From the NCBI GenBank assembly GCA_001949185.1, contig BDGG01000011.1, forward strand, positions 326,123 to 390,122: a stretch of DNA of 64,000 bases, written 5' to 3'. Shown one piece after another: positions 1 to 11,923 of the stretch. Each line of letters opens with the position of its first letter. Within the stretch, counting starts at the first letter, position 1. This DNA is from Ramazzottius varieornatus. Lineage: Eukaryota; Tardigrada; Eutardigrada; Parachela; Ramazzottiidae. A program made the position numbers and the translations under genes. The notes under the pieces were generated by a model. The model was not told the origin of the DNA. It saw only the letters and a program-made list of their open reading frames with translations, and did no database searches.

Positions 1-1147
1 CGTTGTGTAGGTTCGAGCGGTGGTGATCGGGACTCAGCTTGGGGATCAGCTGGTTCTTCTTACGGTGGCCGCACAACTTCCCGCTACGGATCGTACGGAT
101 CGGACACCACCAGGGGTCGCTATGGTTCAGGCTCTGATCGAGATCGAGAATGGTCCAGCGTTGGTTCCGGCTCCTCAGCTGGACTGTCTCCCTACGCTGC
201 TCGTGATCGTTTCGACCGCAATGAGGCTTACCTTCGCATTGACACCGAACTGGTCAAGCTGACCAACGAAAAGGTCTCACAAACCGACGAACTTTTCCAG
301 AAAAATATATCTATCAATAACTTATGTTGTTTTCAGGGTCTCGTTAGCACGGGAAAATCCTGCGACACTTTCGGAGCCTGTGACACGGTAAGGTATTCAC
401 CATTGCCTGAGCCACTTACAAGCATTTTTCTGCAGTTAGTACTGTACATGTATTTTGTTCAGCGATGCCAGATATTAAGGCATTTTGTGCGTGTGTAGAT
501 TTGCTTTGGTTATATTGACACCGAACGACCCAACGCCGAGTTCCCCGGATCGCGCGACAGTAAATACTGGCCTCAAGTATGGTACCTCTGTGCAGCTTCT
601 GCTTCGTCCCCCGACATTTCCCTGACGATGATTACGTCCAAGCGTTATTTTTACTTCCAGCTTTTCGAGACCGATGACAACAACAGCCCCGCTTTCACCA
701 AGGCTAACTTGACTCGCGACGTTTGCGGAGTTCCGTACCGCGTAAGCTCTTGGGCAAGACAACACGCATGAATTATAATTCTTACCTTGATTTTGGACTG
801 TAGAGCGCCGTTCTTCGAGTGTTGTGCGAGGACAAAGACGGTATCGGCGCCAACGACCTCATCAACAATTGGGACTGCAACATTCAGCGCGACCCTGAAG
901 GCGAAACCTACGCTTCGTGGCATACCGGCGAATGCCTTGCCAAATTCCAAGCTGACAAAATGAAGTAAGCTTCCTCTTCCTTCAAGTTCTTCACTTGTCA
1001 ACCGATCATCTCTTCTCCCACAAAATGCCAAATCTGACTAACTTTTACAGATTGACTTTCCGTTACAAAATTTACCAAATCCCTAAGAGCCGTTGCGACC
1101 CCAAGAAAGGAGCCTTGCAAGATACCACCACTCCAAGAAGCGGTTAA
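1..1147 (+). CDS. 3' part of an unrecognised cysteine-containing protein gene
   Basis: Five exons can be read: 1-273 (open at the left edge), 337-387, 499-741, 804-964 and 1051-1147, ending in TAA. All introns are GT..AG and the frame is kept through every junction (275 codons in the window). The first exon is rich in Ser, Gly, Arg and Tyr. The rest contains eight or more cysteines, with segments such as GKSCDTFGACD and VCGVPYR and repeated YFYFQLFE-like beta-strand patterns, suggesting an extracellular disulphide-bonded domain. The Cys pattern vaguely recalls the N-terminal domain of Notch ligands, but I cannot assign it. The true start lies outside the window. Confidence 0.75.
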
Positions 1148-4100
1148 AAAACTTCATCAACCAGTTTGATGTCAATCCATTCAACCAGATTTCGTTGTCC
1201 ATTTGTCCGTTACACTACCTACGTTCAATATCCTCTTCGAAAGAACTTTTCATGAACTGTACGCAACTTCAGCCACGGTACACGTACGTTGAAGATTAGA
1301 AGACAATCTACCCATGATATGTTTTACATAACGGAGAAAAACTCCCCACCAACGCATTGATTAGAGGAAAGGGTCGCAGAGAGCAGCGGAAGGAAATGGG
1401 CTGAAATACTGCGCGCCTGTGGCTCGAGCTGTCGAGGCGAGCAGCATGTGATCATAAGCGCCTGGAAAAAGCAATCGACATCGAGAACCAGACAAACCAG
1501 TTCCCGGATAGATCATCAGTCGGATGGCGCTCAAATGTAATCATGGTGGTACATGTTGAAGGCGGCAGCTATGGAGTGTAACTATCGGTCAATGACCAAG
1601 TGTACCCTGTGGAAAGATCTTTTAGCTTCCGCCATCAAACACCAACTTCAAACGACTTACCACATCACCAAGGAGACATCCCAACCATCTTATGGAAATA
1701 CTCCAGCACAACCCAAATTTTAGCGACAAAGAAAATACTACAGTAAAACCAAATTATAACGATAAAGATTAACCGTAGCAAATTACTGAAATTTTTAATG
1801 TCGTCCGTCCGGCCAGTTTTCCTACGAGGCAAAAGACGTATTGTGCGGCTGTGAAGCCTCGTCTCTGCGTAACAAAATGGCCAGAAGGACTCCATCATGA
1901 ATTTTGGAGTTTTGCTTCGGGAAACCCAATGTGTGTGCGGTATTTTTCTACCGCCTTTTTGCGGTGCTGAGTTCGGCAATTTTGCAGCGAATCTCCGAGT
2001 TCTCAGAACCGGACCAAGGGAAAAATTATGAACAAAAATATTGAGGTGGGGCGCCACCTCCACGAAGCGGAAACGCTAAAGCGAAGTTCTTTGTTGCGCA
2101 GACTTTCGAGCCGCTCGTTCTACATTATATACAACGGGGAGGATGGGAATCAGTGAGAGAACAGTAAGTGAAGAAGCAAGGGAGCGCCGGCGTTTTTGTT
2201 CTATCGACCGGAAAGCCAGGCATGCGTTACAGTACATGCCTGTGACATTAGGCGGTCTGCATCCTGCTTCGTGGATTCGCACAATACATAGTGTTGAACA
2301 TTGCACAGCAGCAGATAGTCCAGTCCACTCCAGACATAGCGCCCGGCACTGTCACGACTAACATGGGGCGGATATGGGTTGCGAAAGCAGTCAGCCTTGA
2401 CTGTATACACGTCCCGTAACCTGTTTCTTCCAGCACCGCGGCCTTGTTTTGCTCACACTGGCATACCTCCATCTACGTGGCTGTACAGGTTAACGTAACC
2501 CACGTCGACTGGCCAAGCAGGAATAAGCCGCCGATGTATGTAACGGGCGCACTCGAGCACACATACGTCTGTATCAGACAACGTTGCCCCGCTCGGCTGT
2601 ATTCCACAGCCAACGATTCATCCTTGTTCCTCTCAGCGCACAACCACGGCGTATGGAATGATCAACAAGTCGAGCCAGCCTTGTGATCGAATGTTGGCCT
2701 CGAGGCGCCAGCGCGTGTGATGTTAAGGCAAGGCTATAGCCAGGACTAGCCAGCTCATTCGTTCGCCTGCTCGCCAGCCCAGCTCTTGCCGCGAGAGGAT
2801 AAGCTGCTGAAGCACACTCGTTACAGGGAAAAGTTGCGTGTTTGTCAATCCACGTCCTACCTTCACTCCTACCCTGTTCTACCTGTTGCGCTCGCATGGT
2901 CGATCGACACTTTCTCCTTGAACGTTAACTTCACACAGCTCACTTTATTACTCTTTTTCAAACGTGCACTCCCACCAACCAGCTGGCTCTCCCAGCCCAA
3001 ATCGTCGCTTCAATTCCCCCACTTCCTTCCAGTCTTTATACCCATTCCGGTTGGTCTCAACAGAGGTACCACCTTCTTCCCAGTTCCGTCTTTGGCTATC
3101 AACCACTTCCGGACCTTGGGTTCTTCCATCAACCTGACGGTGAGTCTACTTTAAATTTCAGTCGAACTTATTTTAAAATAGTCCAAACTGTGAAGACAAA
3201 ATATTCATATTATCTCAGTTCGAGATAACTGATTTTTAAATCAGCGGCTGAACGTGTACTCATATGCATACTCGTATGCTGACCATGGTGTACGGTAGTC
3301 TGGCATGTTAAAGAAGGCGATGGCTGTACCAGTCAGTCCGTTACGTGACTCCAAGTACGTAGAACATCCGCCAACGCGTTCGGAGAACCATAAGCACAAC
3401 ATTGGCTGGTTAATGAGCATAAACAAACCATCGCGGTACATATTACCAGACCAAACTGGCACGTCTACATGTACTTGTTGATGATACCTGTAAACGAGAC
3501 TGTCCATGTCATATTTAGGTCTGAGGGACCAGCCCACCTGTCGTAAATCGTTTTCAGATTTTTGAAGAAAACAAAACAACACCTTCTAGCATAGGTTGGA
3601 GGTGAAGAAGATAAAGCGAGGTTGACATGAACCTGTTGCGCTGTCGTGCGCAAACATGGGCAGGTTCTCATGGGACAAACCCTTATCGATTTTCCTTCCT
3701 TCCTTCTTCCTCGATGCGCAGTATCCAGTTTGTCGGTCGGAGTTTAATCTATGCCATGATTAATGCTGACTGGCTTATAGACTGTGAGTGGGTGCGAAGG
3801 CATGTGGCTCACTGGGGTAGCGCCTTTACAGCTCACCCCGGTACAAGTGCATGCGTCCTGTAGATGTGGCATGCGCAAACATGTGCCTGGCTGGAATATG
3901 GAATAGAGTTCAAGGAGGGACAAACGCTGGTAATGGCCCTGTTGTCGATAACATGGGCCTTTATCAGTTAACACAGGATTCTCGTCGGGCTAGTTTCGCT
4001 CGACTCGACTGGGACAAACACGGCAAATGGCAAACAGGTTTAGCCCCAGCTCATACAAGGAAGCCTTGGCGGGAGCAGTCAACTGTTCATCGCACAGTAC

Positions 4101-7100
4101 ACTGCACTGATATAGCGGCAGGAAACAGCTAAAGTCCAAAGGCTCAACCACTCTGTCATTTATTCCCACATGGATAAACAGTTGTACACAGTTGTACACA
4201 TAGTGCGCGTCTCTGTACATGAGTAGTACACTTGCGCAGCCCGATACTGTCATGAATAAGTCATGGGCGTTTCCCGGGAAAATTTGCGGCACTAAAAAAT
4301 CCAAGAACATTTTCCACAATCTGTATTAGCGAATGTGACACTCAGGGAGAAGTCTTCCTAGATTGGAATGGAATATTGGACCGACAATGTGGACTCCTCC
4401 ATGTTTTCAGAAAGCTTTGTTTGGGCGACTTTGCTTTTTGATCCAACGATACAGTGTAAACAGACGTAAGACCCTGAAGTACCCGCGCGGCTGGTCAGAT
4501 ATGACGTCGGTAATATGAAAGTCAACTTTTGGGATAGTTCAGCAATGCGACCCTCGATTTCGGTCATTGACGTTGATGGTGACGGCTGTTGCCAGTACCG
4601 GTTGTGGGAGCGTCGACGGAAGCTTGGTCTTAATCTCACTGGAGGCACACACACATATTCTATCTGACATATTCTCGATGGAGTTGCGCAGTTGCCTATA
4701 CGGCAACAAAGAGGCAGATCATGATGATCCACACATTCAATCTACCATCATAATATCCGGGTGAACGACCTGGCTGGCTGAGCTGCCATTCTGCACAGCG
4801 CTGCTGTAGTCTACATGTCCGCGCAACAGGTTACAGGTTTCATCTGTGTCTTCTCTCCATTACGAGCTACAATGCATGCGCCAGCAAGAAAATGTTCAGG
4901 CGGTATCTCCATCCTGATTTCAATGTAGCTAGGCTTGACTGTTCAATGAGTGTCTTGAGAAGTAATAGGCTGGGATGGATGGGCATGATTGAGGTCAGGT
5001 AGAGAAGGTAACGCTTTGGTGGCACTGTACTGACACAGCGCTCGAGCGAGCTGACACTCCGCAATGCATCGACCTGGCCTCACTATACCTGCATAGCATC
5101 ACACATGCAACAGGCTTTTCTTGCGGGCCAGATCGGAATATACGCTATAGCCTGCAGCCGGTGCGTTCACCATCCATGATCATTTTTGCTGGACCAGATG
5201 TACCCGCTCAGAAAGGCACCTCACCTTACAGTCGACTACCACGTTCACAGCAACGCTTCGCTTACTGAGTTGGATAGTGACAAGATTGGGTAGACATGGC
5301 TGCATTTCGGACAGGGTAACGACTGGGCTTTACGAAAAAGGGTGGTACGTACATGGGCTGCATGTAATGTGTACGGAACAACAGCAAGCCTTCTTTTACC
5401 ATCATCATCCGACGCAATCATCCATCCGAATGTCCAAGACAGCTAGCGAGACGCCACATCGCCTATTGAGCTAGCGCGCACAGATCCTAAATCGGCTAAT
5501 GGACGCCGTAACGAACGGCACAGAGGTACGCGTAGGCTGGCTCCTCTGTACCTCCACCTGTAGCTGCACACGAAACAGGACGGAGAGATCAGGTACAGAT
5601 GAAGCAAGAGACCTGTTGCCCGTACGTACAGTCTTCCGACCTTGGGCGATGTAGCCTGTGTAGTCTCAACATCAGCCTTTCCGAATCTCTCGCGTAACGA
5701 CGCACAGGCAACATCTAACGTGGCACACCATGCCTCCATCCATCCATCTAGCCAGGCCATGTCAAGCACCCCTTCATGGAGCCCTTATTGTGTTACCTGT
5801 CGCTGTAACCCCATGATCACGGTGACTGTAGCTGGTCTTTTAGTGCCGCGGGTCCAACACTTGAACCTCTCCGCCGCATGTCCTTCGTCGTCCTTATACA
5901 CCCCACTAGCGGCCTCCGTCCTCCTTCGCTCTGATCCGCGCTACTCTATACCACCATCACAACCTTCCTCTGTGTTATCCATCGATCTGTCCCCCATCCA
6001 CTGTCCTTGTCCCCCTTTTTTCTCTTGTGTCAACCTGCTGCCTCTCTTGTCTCCCACTGCGCGATCGATAAGGTCCTTCTTTCCCTAGTTTGTCGCCAAG
6101 ATCGATTTACATGTACCTGTCGTCCCACTAACAGCCTGTAAGTACTGCGAAAAGTCCATTGTGTATCGTTTTGAGCGTTACCAAATATCCCTCTAAATTT
6201 CGAGCGATGACCCAAAACTTACTTCTTGGCTACGATGATTTTTTCTAAAAATTAGCGAACTCGAAACGCGACTTACGTATTTTGTAATGCTTTTTAAATT
6301 GTGGCGACTGAGTAGTGTGCAACGACAGAATTGGTGGTACGATGATTACGCCATATGCTCTTGTCAGGCCGAGCGAAGCGAGGCCCTTTTAAGTCTGTCG
6401 ATATTTCAATGGACGATCAGATTCTTCGAGCTTTCACACATCGCAAACTCTGTACCGAAAACAAATGCGTGACTTGATCCGGGTCACAGAAATTTTTTAC
6501 TCGCAAGTGCACCGTAACGCAGTAGAAATGTGTGGCCTATAATCTTTTGCCTCCTTTGCTCGGCCTTCCCCGTGGTCAGAACCACTAGATAAGTTATGAA
6601 ATGCATGCAGATCATTGGGTTGGTTTCTCGTTTGGTCGTCGCTTTAATTGCACGATGGTCAGCATGCAGTGTAGTACGTAAAATTAATGTACAGACAGTT
6701 TATGGCAGCGCGACTGTACCTTTGACTATACGGTCCCAGGTGGCATTTGCGCTGCAGTACCTGGTGGGTACTCCGCCTTGCAAGTGAAGTACACTGAACT
6801 GCATTCCGCCATTTCCGCCTTCATGGCATGCCTGTCTTACGAGACGGTGCAGATTAGACTGACAGATATAGAGGTAGCCAAGAGAAGAGAGTTCAAGACT
6901 TTTTCTTGTTATTCGTCCTCAATAGATGTGCATGAGCAATCCGAGATGGTAAGCATGAGAGCCTACCTGTCGTATATTCTGCAACTTTGAGGTATTTCTC
7001 TGCTGTCAGGGTCCAAAACTTCTTCTCCAAAAAAAGGAGGAGCATTTCCGCGTTCTAGTTCAAACCTTTATGGTACTTCATGTAGCATAAGGTAGCATAT

Positions 7101-8435
7101 TCTTAAAGAAATTCCCATAAAAGCTAATCCACTGTCTGGCGACTCGCATTTACGCCACTTTCCCACGGTACACCGCCCTCATGGATAATTTCGCTTCATG
7201 CGATTTTTCTACGATAATTCAACAGGTGAATTTGAGCTGTCTGCCACAAATCTTTAGCCCCTCTTTACTCATCCCATTTTTACCTAGTCTGGACGAGAAA
7301 GTCATCAGAGTTAGACTCTGGGGGTATCACTGCATGCCCGTAAAAGGAACTGAGCTCAGGACACGTAAAACATACTGTTGGGAAAGAAGGCGCAGTCGGT
7401 TGAAGGGAAAGGAGGAAGTGAGTCAAGTGACAAAACTTCCTTGTGCAGGGTATCGTCGGCCATCTAACTTTAGCCCATCCAGACACGATCAAAATTTCCT
7501 AACGGACATGTTGCCAGTGCCAGTAGGGTAAAGCGTGCAGGAGGATAAAGAGTCCATACTCCAAGGAGTAAGGTTGCACATACCAGAATGACATTCTGGC
7601 TGAGCCTTCCTTCCTTGTGCCTGTTTGCCAAGAAAAGGCATGCAGTCAAACCAGTCTCTTTTATATTTAGCCCGGACAGAATTAAGCTCAAGCACAAGGC
7701 TGAGCAACGACAAGACACAGAGAAAGATCGGGAATGAGCCCAAGTGGATGGAAGAAAGGGGAGCACGTGCTTGCCTTTCCCATAACATGGCCTCTGTGGG
7801 ATCTGTACTTACAGGCTGACTTGTCGGGCAAGTCATGATCATACAGGCACACAGCAGTGATTTCAGCATTTTCCCCAACCAGCGCCACAGGGCTAAAGAT
7901 AGACAAACACACACACAGGCTGACAGGACAGGATACAGCTTAAACAGGCACAACCCACCCCAGCCGGTTATTCCTGTCGGCTGTCACCATCGCGCTGCGT
8001 GAACGCCCAACGCTGACGCTCAGCCCGAGCCTGTCACAGTCAGCAACAAGTCCTGTCTTCCTTTTTCCCCCACAGTCTTACTCTCACAGCCTTTCGCAAG
8101 AAGTCTACGCTCTACCATTTTCTCCTTTTGTAGAAACTTGCAGATCTTTCTAGCCCTTCCTTTCTCTGAGTTCCAGCGCTTCAATAACTTTCGACAGCCT
8201 ATTTCTCGTGAGTGCGGGAGAAGGGAAGAGATCCGTGAGAAGATTTTTATGGGAGAAGGGAAATGCTTTTCTGAATTCCGGTGTAGATTGATTGACTGAT
8301 ACTTGATTTTGTATTTGTTCATCTAATCAATACCGGATTTTTTAGGTGGCGATGACGCCATGGACTGAATTGTGTTTGCTCGTGTAAGTTATCGACTGAT
8401 TGGTGATTTTGTTTTAGGTTTTTTAACGTGAAACG
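1148..8435. other. Long intergenic / upstream region without a recognisable gene
   Basis: Only short ORFs in random-looking frames are present, none with a recognisable domain or consistent splice structure. Minor features are a short tandem repeat of gttgtacaca near 4185-4200, a CA-rich stretch near 7908-7918 and a Helitron-like tail at 6365-6600. The last part probably holds the promoter and 5' untranslated exon(s) of the downstream zinc-finger gene: a good splice acceptor (tttgttttag) lies at about 8418, 18 bases before its ATG. Confidence 0.5.
6365..6600 (+). repeat. Helitron-like 3' tail, copy A
   Basis: This stretch shares blocks with 56230-56450 and 60515-60575. All three have a terminal hairpin built on GTGGTCA..ACCAC. 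The 22-base block tttgcctcctttgctcggcc and its neighbours (6547-6568) recurs almost exactly at 60520-60541. The block cgagcgaagcgag (6370) recurs at 56235, followed in both by an aagtctgtc..atttcaatgga segment. A shared 3' end with a short terminal hairpin is typical of non-autonomous Helitrons. The 5' end was not found. Confidence 0.5.
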
Positions 8436-11253
8436 ATGACGTCAGCCACCTTAGCACGCGGTCCGCCGGTGGACGTGCGGCAAGAGGACGACGATGACGA
8501 GGACGCCTTGATGGACGAGGAAGAGCTGGCCAGCCTGAATAGTCCTGGAGGACAAGGGAACGGCCGGGAGCAGGAAATGGAACGGGGAGGCGGACGAGGC
8601 CTGATGATCGACGAGAATGACGGCGACAGCAACAGCGAAGAGGGAATCAACTCGGTCGATGATGTCGTCGACTATTCCGGTCGCCAGAAGGCAAACAAGA
8701 GAAAGCAGCATCAGCCTGCTCCCTCCTCGGGATCCCTGTCGGATACCGAAGGCGACAACGAGATGGGAAACGGTAACCCGGAGGCTGGATATCTCCAGGT
8801 AAGACGTTCTCCAGGAAGAATTTCGAAGATAAAACGCGAAGACAATTAATTTAAATTATTTAATCTATAATGCTCGATAGACCAATCAATGATTTACCCG
8901 TTATCAAAATCAATCAAAAGAATCCGACTTCCCGGTTTCACGTCAAATGTGGCACAGAATTCACGTGGCAATCAGATGTAGTCATGATGCGAATGATCAC
9001 GTGGTCATTCTGTTGGTTTTGAAAAGGGAATTTGGCTCCTCCCTTTGTCTGACTTTTCGATAACAGGTGGCGCACCAATTCACTTCCGGTTGCGCTTACC
9101 GCCATACATTTCTCCTGGTTTCAACCAAGTTTCTTTCCGTTTTGCAGGATTACGGATACGGAAGAAACGGAGGGGACAACAACGGGACGTATCCATCAGC
9201 TGGCAGTCCAGCAGGTAGTCTGTCCGGAGCGAAAGGCGGCTCAAAGAGCGGCAAGAGTTTCATCTGCGACATCTGCATGAAGACCTTCTCCAACGCGGCC
9301 AACATGCGCCGTCACCGTGTTCGTCATTCCGGCATCAAGCCTTTCGAGTGTCGCTTCTGTCAGAAACGCTTCTTCCGAAAGGATCACATGCGGGAACACA
9401 TGAACCACAAACACAACAACACGCAGGTACGAAACATTTCTCAACCGGTCGTCTGGAGTTAATTCAGGCGCTGAGTAACTTTGTCTTTTACCTACGAAAA
9501 CCTGTCAGGTTCGTGCCGGGCACGAACCTGGCCGTTGCTCCATAGGGGAACAGAAACATACATACCCCGACAAGCTGGTTCTTCCATATGGCGTACTCCC
9601 CCAGCCAATAACACTGCAGTCGTGCGTCACTTTGGAAAACGGTCTTGACGAGTTGGTTTACAGACTACTCGTATAAATCCCAGCAACTGATCACCAGTTT
9701 TACTATCTACTTATCTGATGGGTATGATTTTCTATAGATGGAATGCTACTTTTGCCAGCAAGTTTTCGATAAAGAAAAGGACCTCTTCCAGCACGTTACA
9801 CGAGACCACGATGTCAACCCTCGCGAGCTGCACTGTCAGTACTGTTCGTTCAGCGCCACGACCATCGGACGCTTCCTCTGGCACATGACAACGTCTCATC
9901 CTCGCAAGAACTCCCACTATAGCTTGAACGACTCGCCCACCGACCACTCAGCCATCTCCATGGCTCCTTCCGTCCATTCCATGGCACCACCCAGCCCCGA
10001 CTCGCCACCCTCGCCTTCTCCCAAAGCAAGACCATCCTTCAGCGATCCTTACCAACACCTCTCACAGGCTTCACACTCTCAAACCTCCAGCCCTTCCAGT
10101 AAGACTTTGTCCACAAAAATATATCCATCTTTTACGCACCCGCATACAGCGAACCGTACATTTCATGAAGCTAAAGCTATGCGGGTTCATGTCGAAGAAT
10201 GTTTTTCGACTGCTGCCAGAATAAAAACTGGGAAGCCTACGTACAAACCTACGTACATTAGTGCAATGGTAATCACACAATGTATTGGTATGCAGGTTGA
10301 GGAAATCGGTAGGTTCATGTGCTTAGTTTTCTCGTTTCCATCTGTTTGTTTTCTTTGCAGAACGGCGCAAAGTGGCCGAGGATCTGTCTGCACATTCCAC
10401 CCTCAACGGCCTCGCCGCCTCTCTCAACCGTTCATTCTTCGGTGGGTCCACATCCACGCCCTCCTCGGACCTCCACTCGTTGGCACGTTCCCGCAGCAGC
10501 AACGCCCTCAACGGCAATGACCCCGTTCGCTACGTCTCCATCTTGCCCAACAAATTCTCTTCTTCCATAGGCGACACGAGTGCCGAAGATCTCAGTAACT
10601 ACTCTCGTAACAACAACCTCAACAATGGCAGCAGTCACAATGCCGAAGACTATAGCGAAGTCCACAAGATGCTGGCCCGCACACAAACCCACAAAATGAA
10701 CGGCAACACCAACTCCGCACTCGTCGCTGCGGCATTCGCCGCCGCTTCCGCCGCCCAGAAAGCCACACAAAATAATAACAACCCCAATTCAAGCAGTAAC
10801 ACTTCCAGCTCCAGACGAAAGTCTAAAGCGCCAGTTCGGATGGTCGAAGCCGAAGCGCCAGTGAACGGTACCGGTAACGGTAGCGGCTGTTACGAGCGAG
10901 TAGACACCAACGGTGGTTCGTCGGTAGGTTTCACGCAAAATAACCACCCCGAAGATTACTCGGGCGGGTCGAGGATGACCGCCATGCTGCAGCAGAGACC
11001 GATCAAGCAAGAGAAGGAAGCTTTGTTGAGGTCGCCGGTTGATAGTGCCGATAGTGAGGCCCAGAAGTGTCCGCATTGCTTGATCACGTACCCCGACAAT
11101 GTTCTGTATATGCTGCATAAAATGTTGCATGGAAAGGATCATCCCTACAAGTGCGCGCAGTGCTCGATACCTTTTCCCAATCGTTATGAGTTCTACGCGC
11201 ATATCGTCAATCACGGCAGCCCGGCGCCTCTCAACGGAACAGCCACGCGATGA
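8436..11253 (+). CDS. C2H2 zinc-finger transcription factor of hunchback/Ikaros-like architecture
   Basis: Four coding exons: 8436-8798, 9148-9426, 9738-10098 and 10361-11253 (phases 0, 0, 1), giving 631 aa. The N-terminus is acidic (DDDDEDALMDEEEL). Fingers 1-2 in exon 2 begin FICDICMKTF and FECRFCQKRF. Fingers 3-4 in exon 3 begin MECYFCQQVF and LHCQYCSFSA. A long Ser/Asn-rich linker follows with a sumoylation-like IKQE site. Two C-terminal fingers (CPHCLITYPD... and YKCAQCSIPF...) close the protein. A C-terminal pair with a YxLHxxxHG-type spacing, separate from an N-terminal DNA-binding block, is the hallmark of hunchback and Ikaros factors, where the pair mediates dimerisation. Which of the two families this belongs to needs a tree. 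The start follows a splice acceptor, so the 5' UTR is probably spliced. Intron 2 holds a hairpin repeat. Confidence 0.85.
9568..9652. repeat. GGCGCAC hairpin element, copy 1 (intron 2 of the zinc-finger gene)
   Basis: The left arm runs from cgacaagctggtt to atggcgtac and the right arm from gtgcgtcac to aacggtcttgacgag, around a loop of about 25 bases. It matches the family core described at 12840. Confidence 0.6.
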
Positions 11254-11923
11254 CGAACATGAAGTGAAGAATATTCCGTCAAGTTTTTGTTTTGCTGTAC
11301 TCTTTCTCAACTTTCGGTGTTTAATTTGTAATAATATGATTATTGGCAATAAGGTACACAGAGCGGCAAAGTATTGTGTCATATTTATGTCTTAGTTCTC
11401 GTACGTAGCGCTCATTCTTCCGTGGTTTTCCGTTGTTAATTTATACAAACCATACTAAGTCTAAGCTTCAGCTCTGAATAATGTTTTGGTGATACTCGAC
11501 AAAGACGTTTCCGCCGCTGTTTTTCGTGACACTTTTCTGCTTTTCTCACAGTCCGTTTTCTACCGAATTTCATAAATTTTGTACACATTAGAAAGTCCGT
11601 CGTTTTCAACCTCACAATCCTGGGCAAAAACAGTCACCGGTATTTTATCCTAGAATTTCTGACATGAGCAATTGTGTCATTCAAGTGTAAACAGAACTAG
11701 TTCCATCATTATGGGAAAAAAGACTGTTGTGAAATAAGGAGGAAACAAACACATGATGAAAACAAGGCTACACATGGTATGTAAAACATGAAAGAATGGA
11801 CAATAAAGACATAGGTGCATGCACTGTACGGACAGAGCGCTTCCAAATACTGCTACAGAACCAACTGCATTGACCTTTTTCTAGTAAATTTTTCCAAATC
11901 AGATACAAATTTCATGAACTGTG
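11254..11923. other. Short convergent intergenic gap and 3' UTRs
   Basis: AT-rich spacer between two tail-to-tail genes. It should contain both 3' ends. No gene or strong element seen. Confidence 0.5.

Noticed and set aside
1665-2063. 132-codon minus-strand frame
   Set aside because: No domain, no conserved motif and no splice context.
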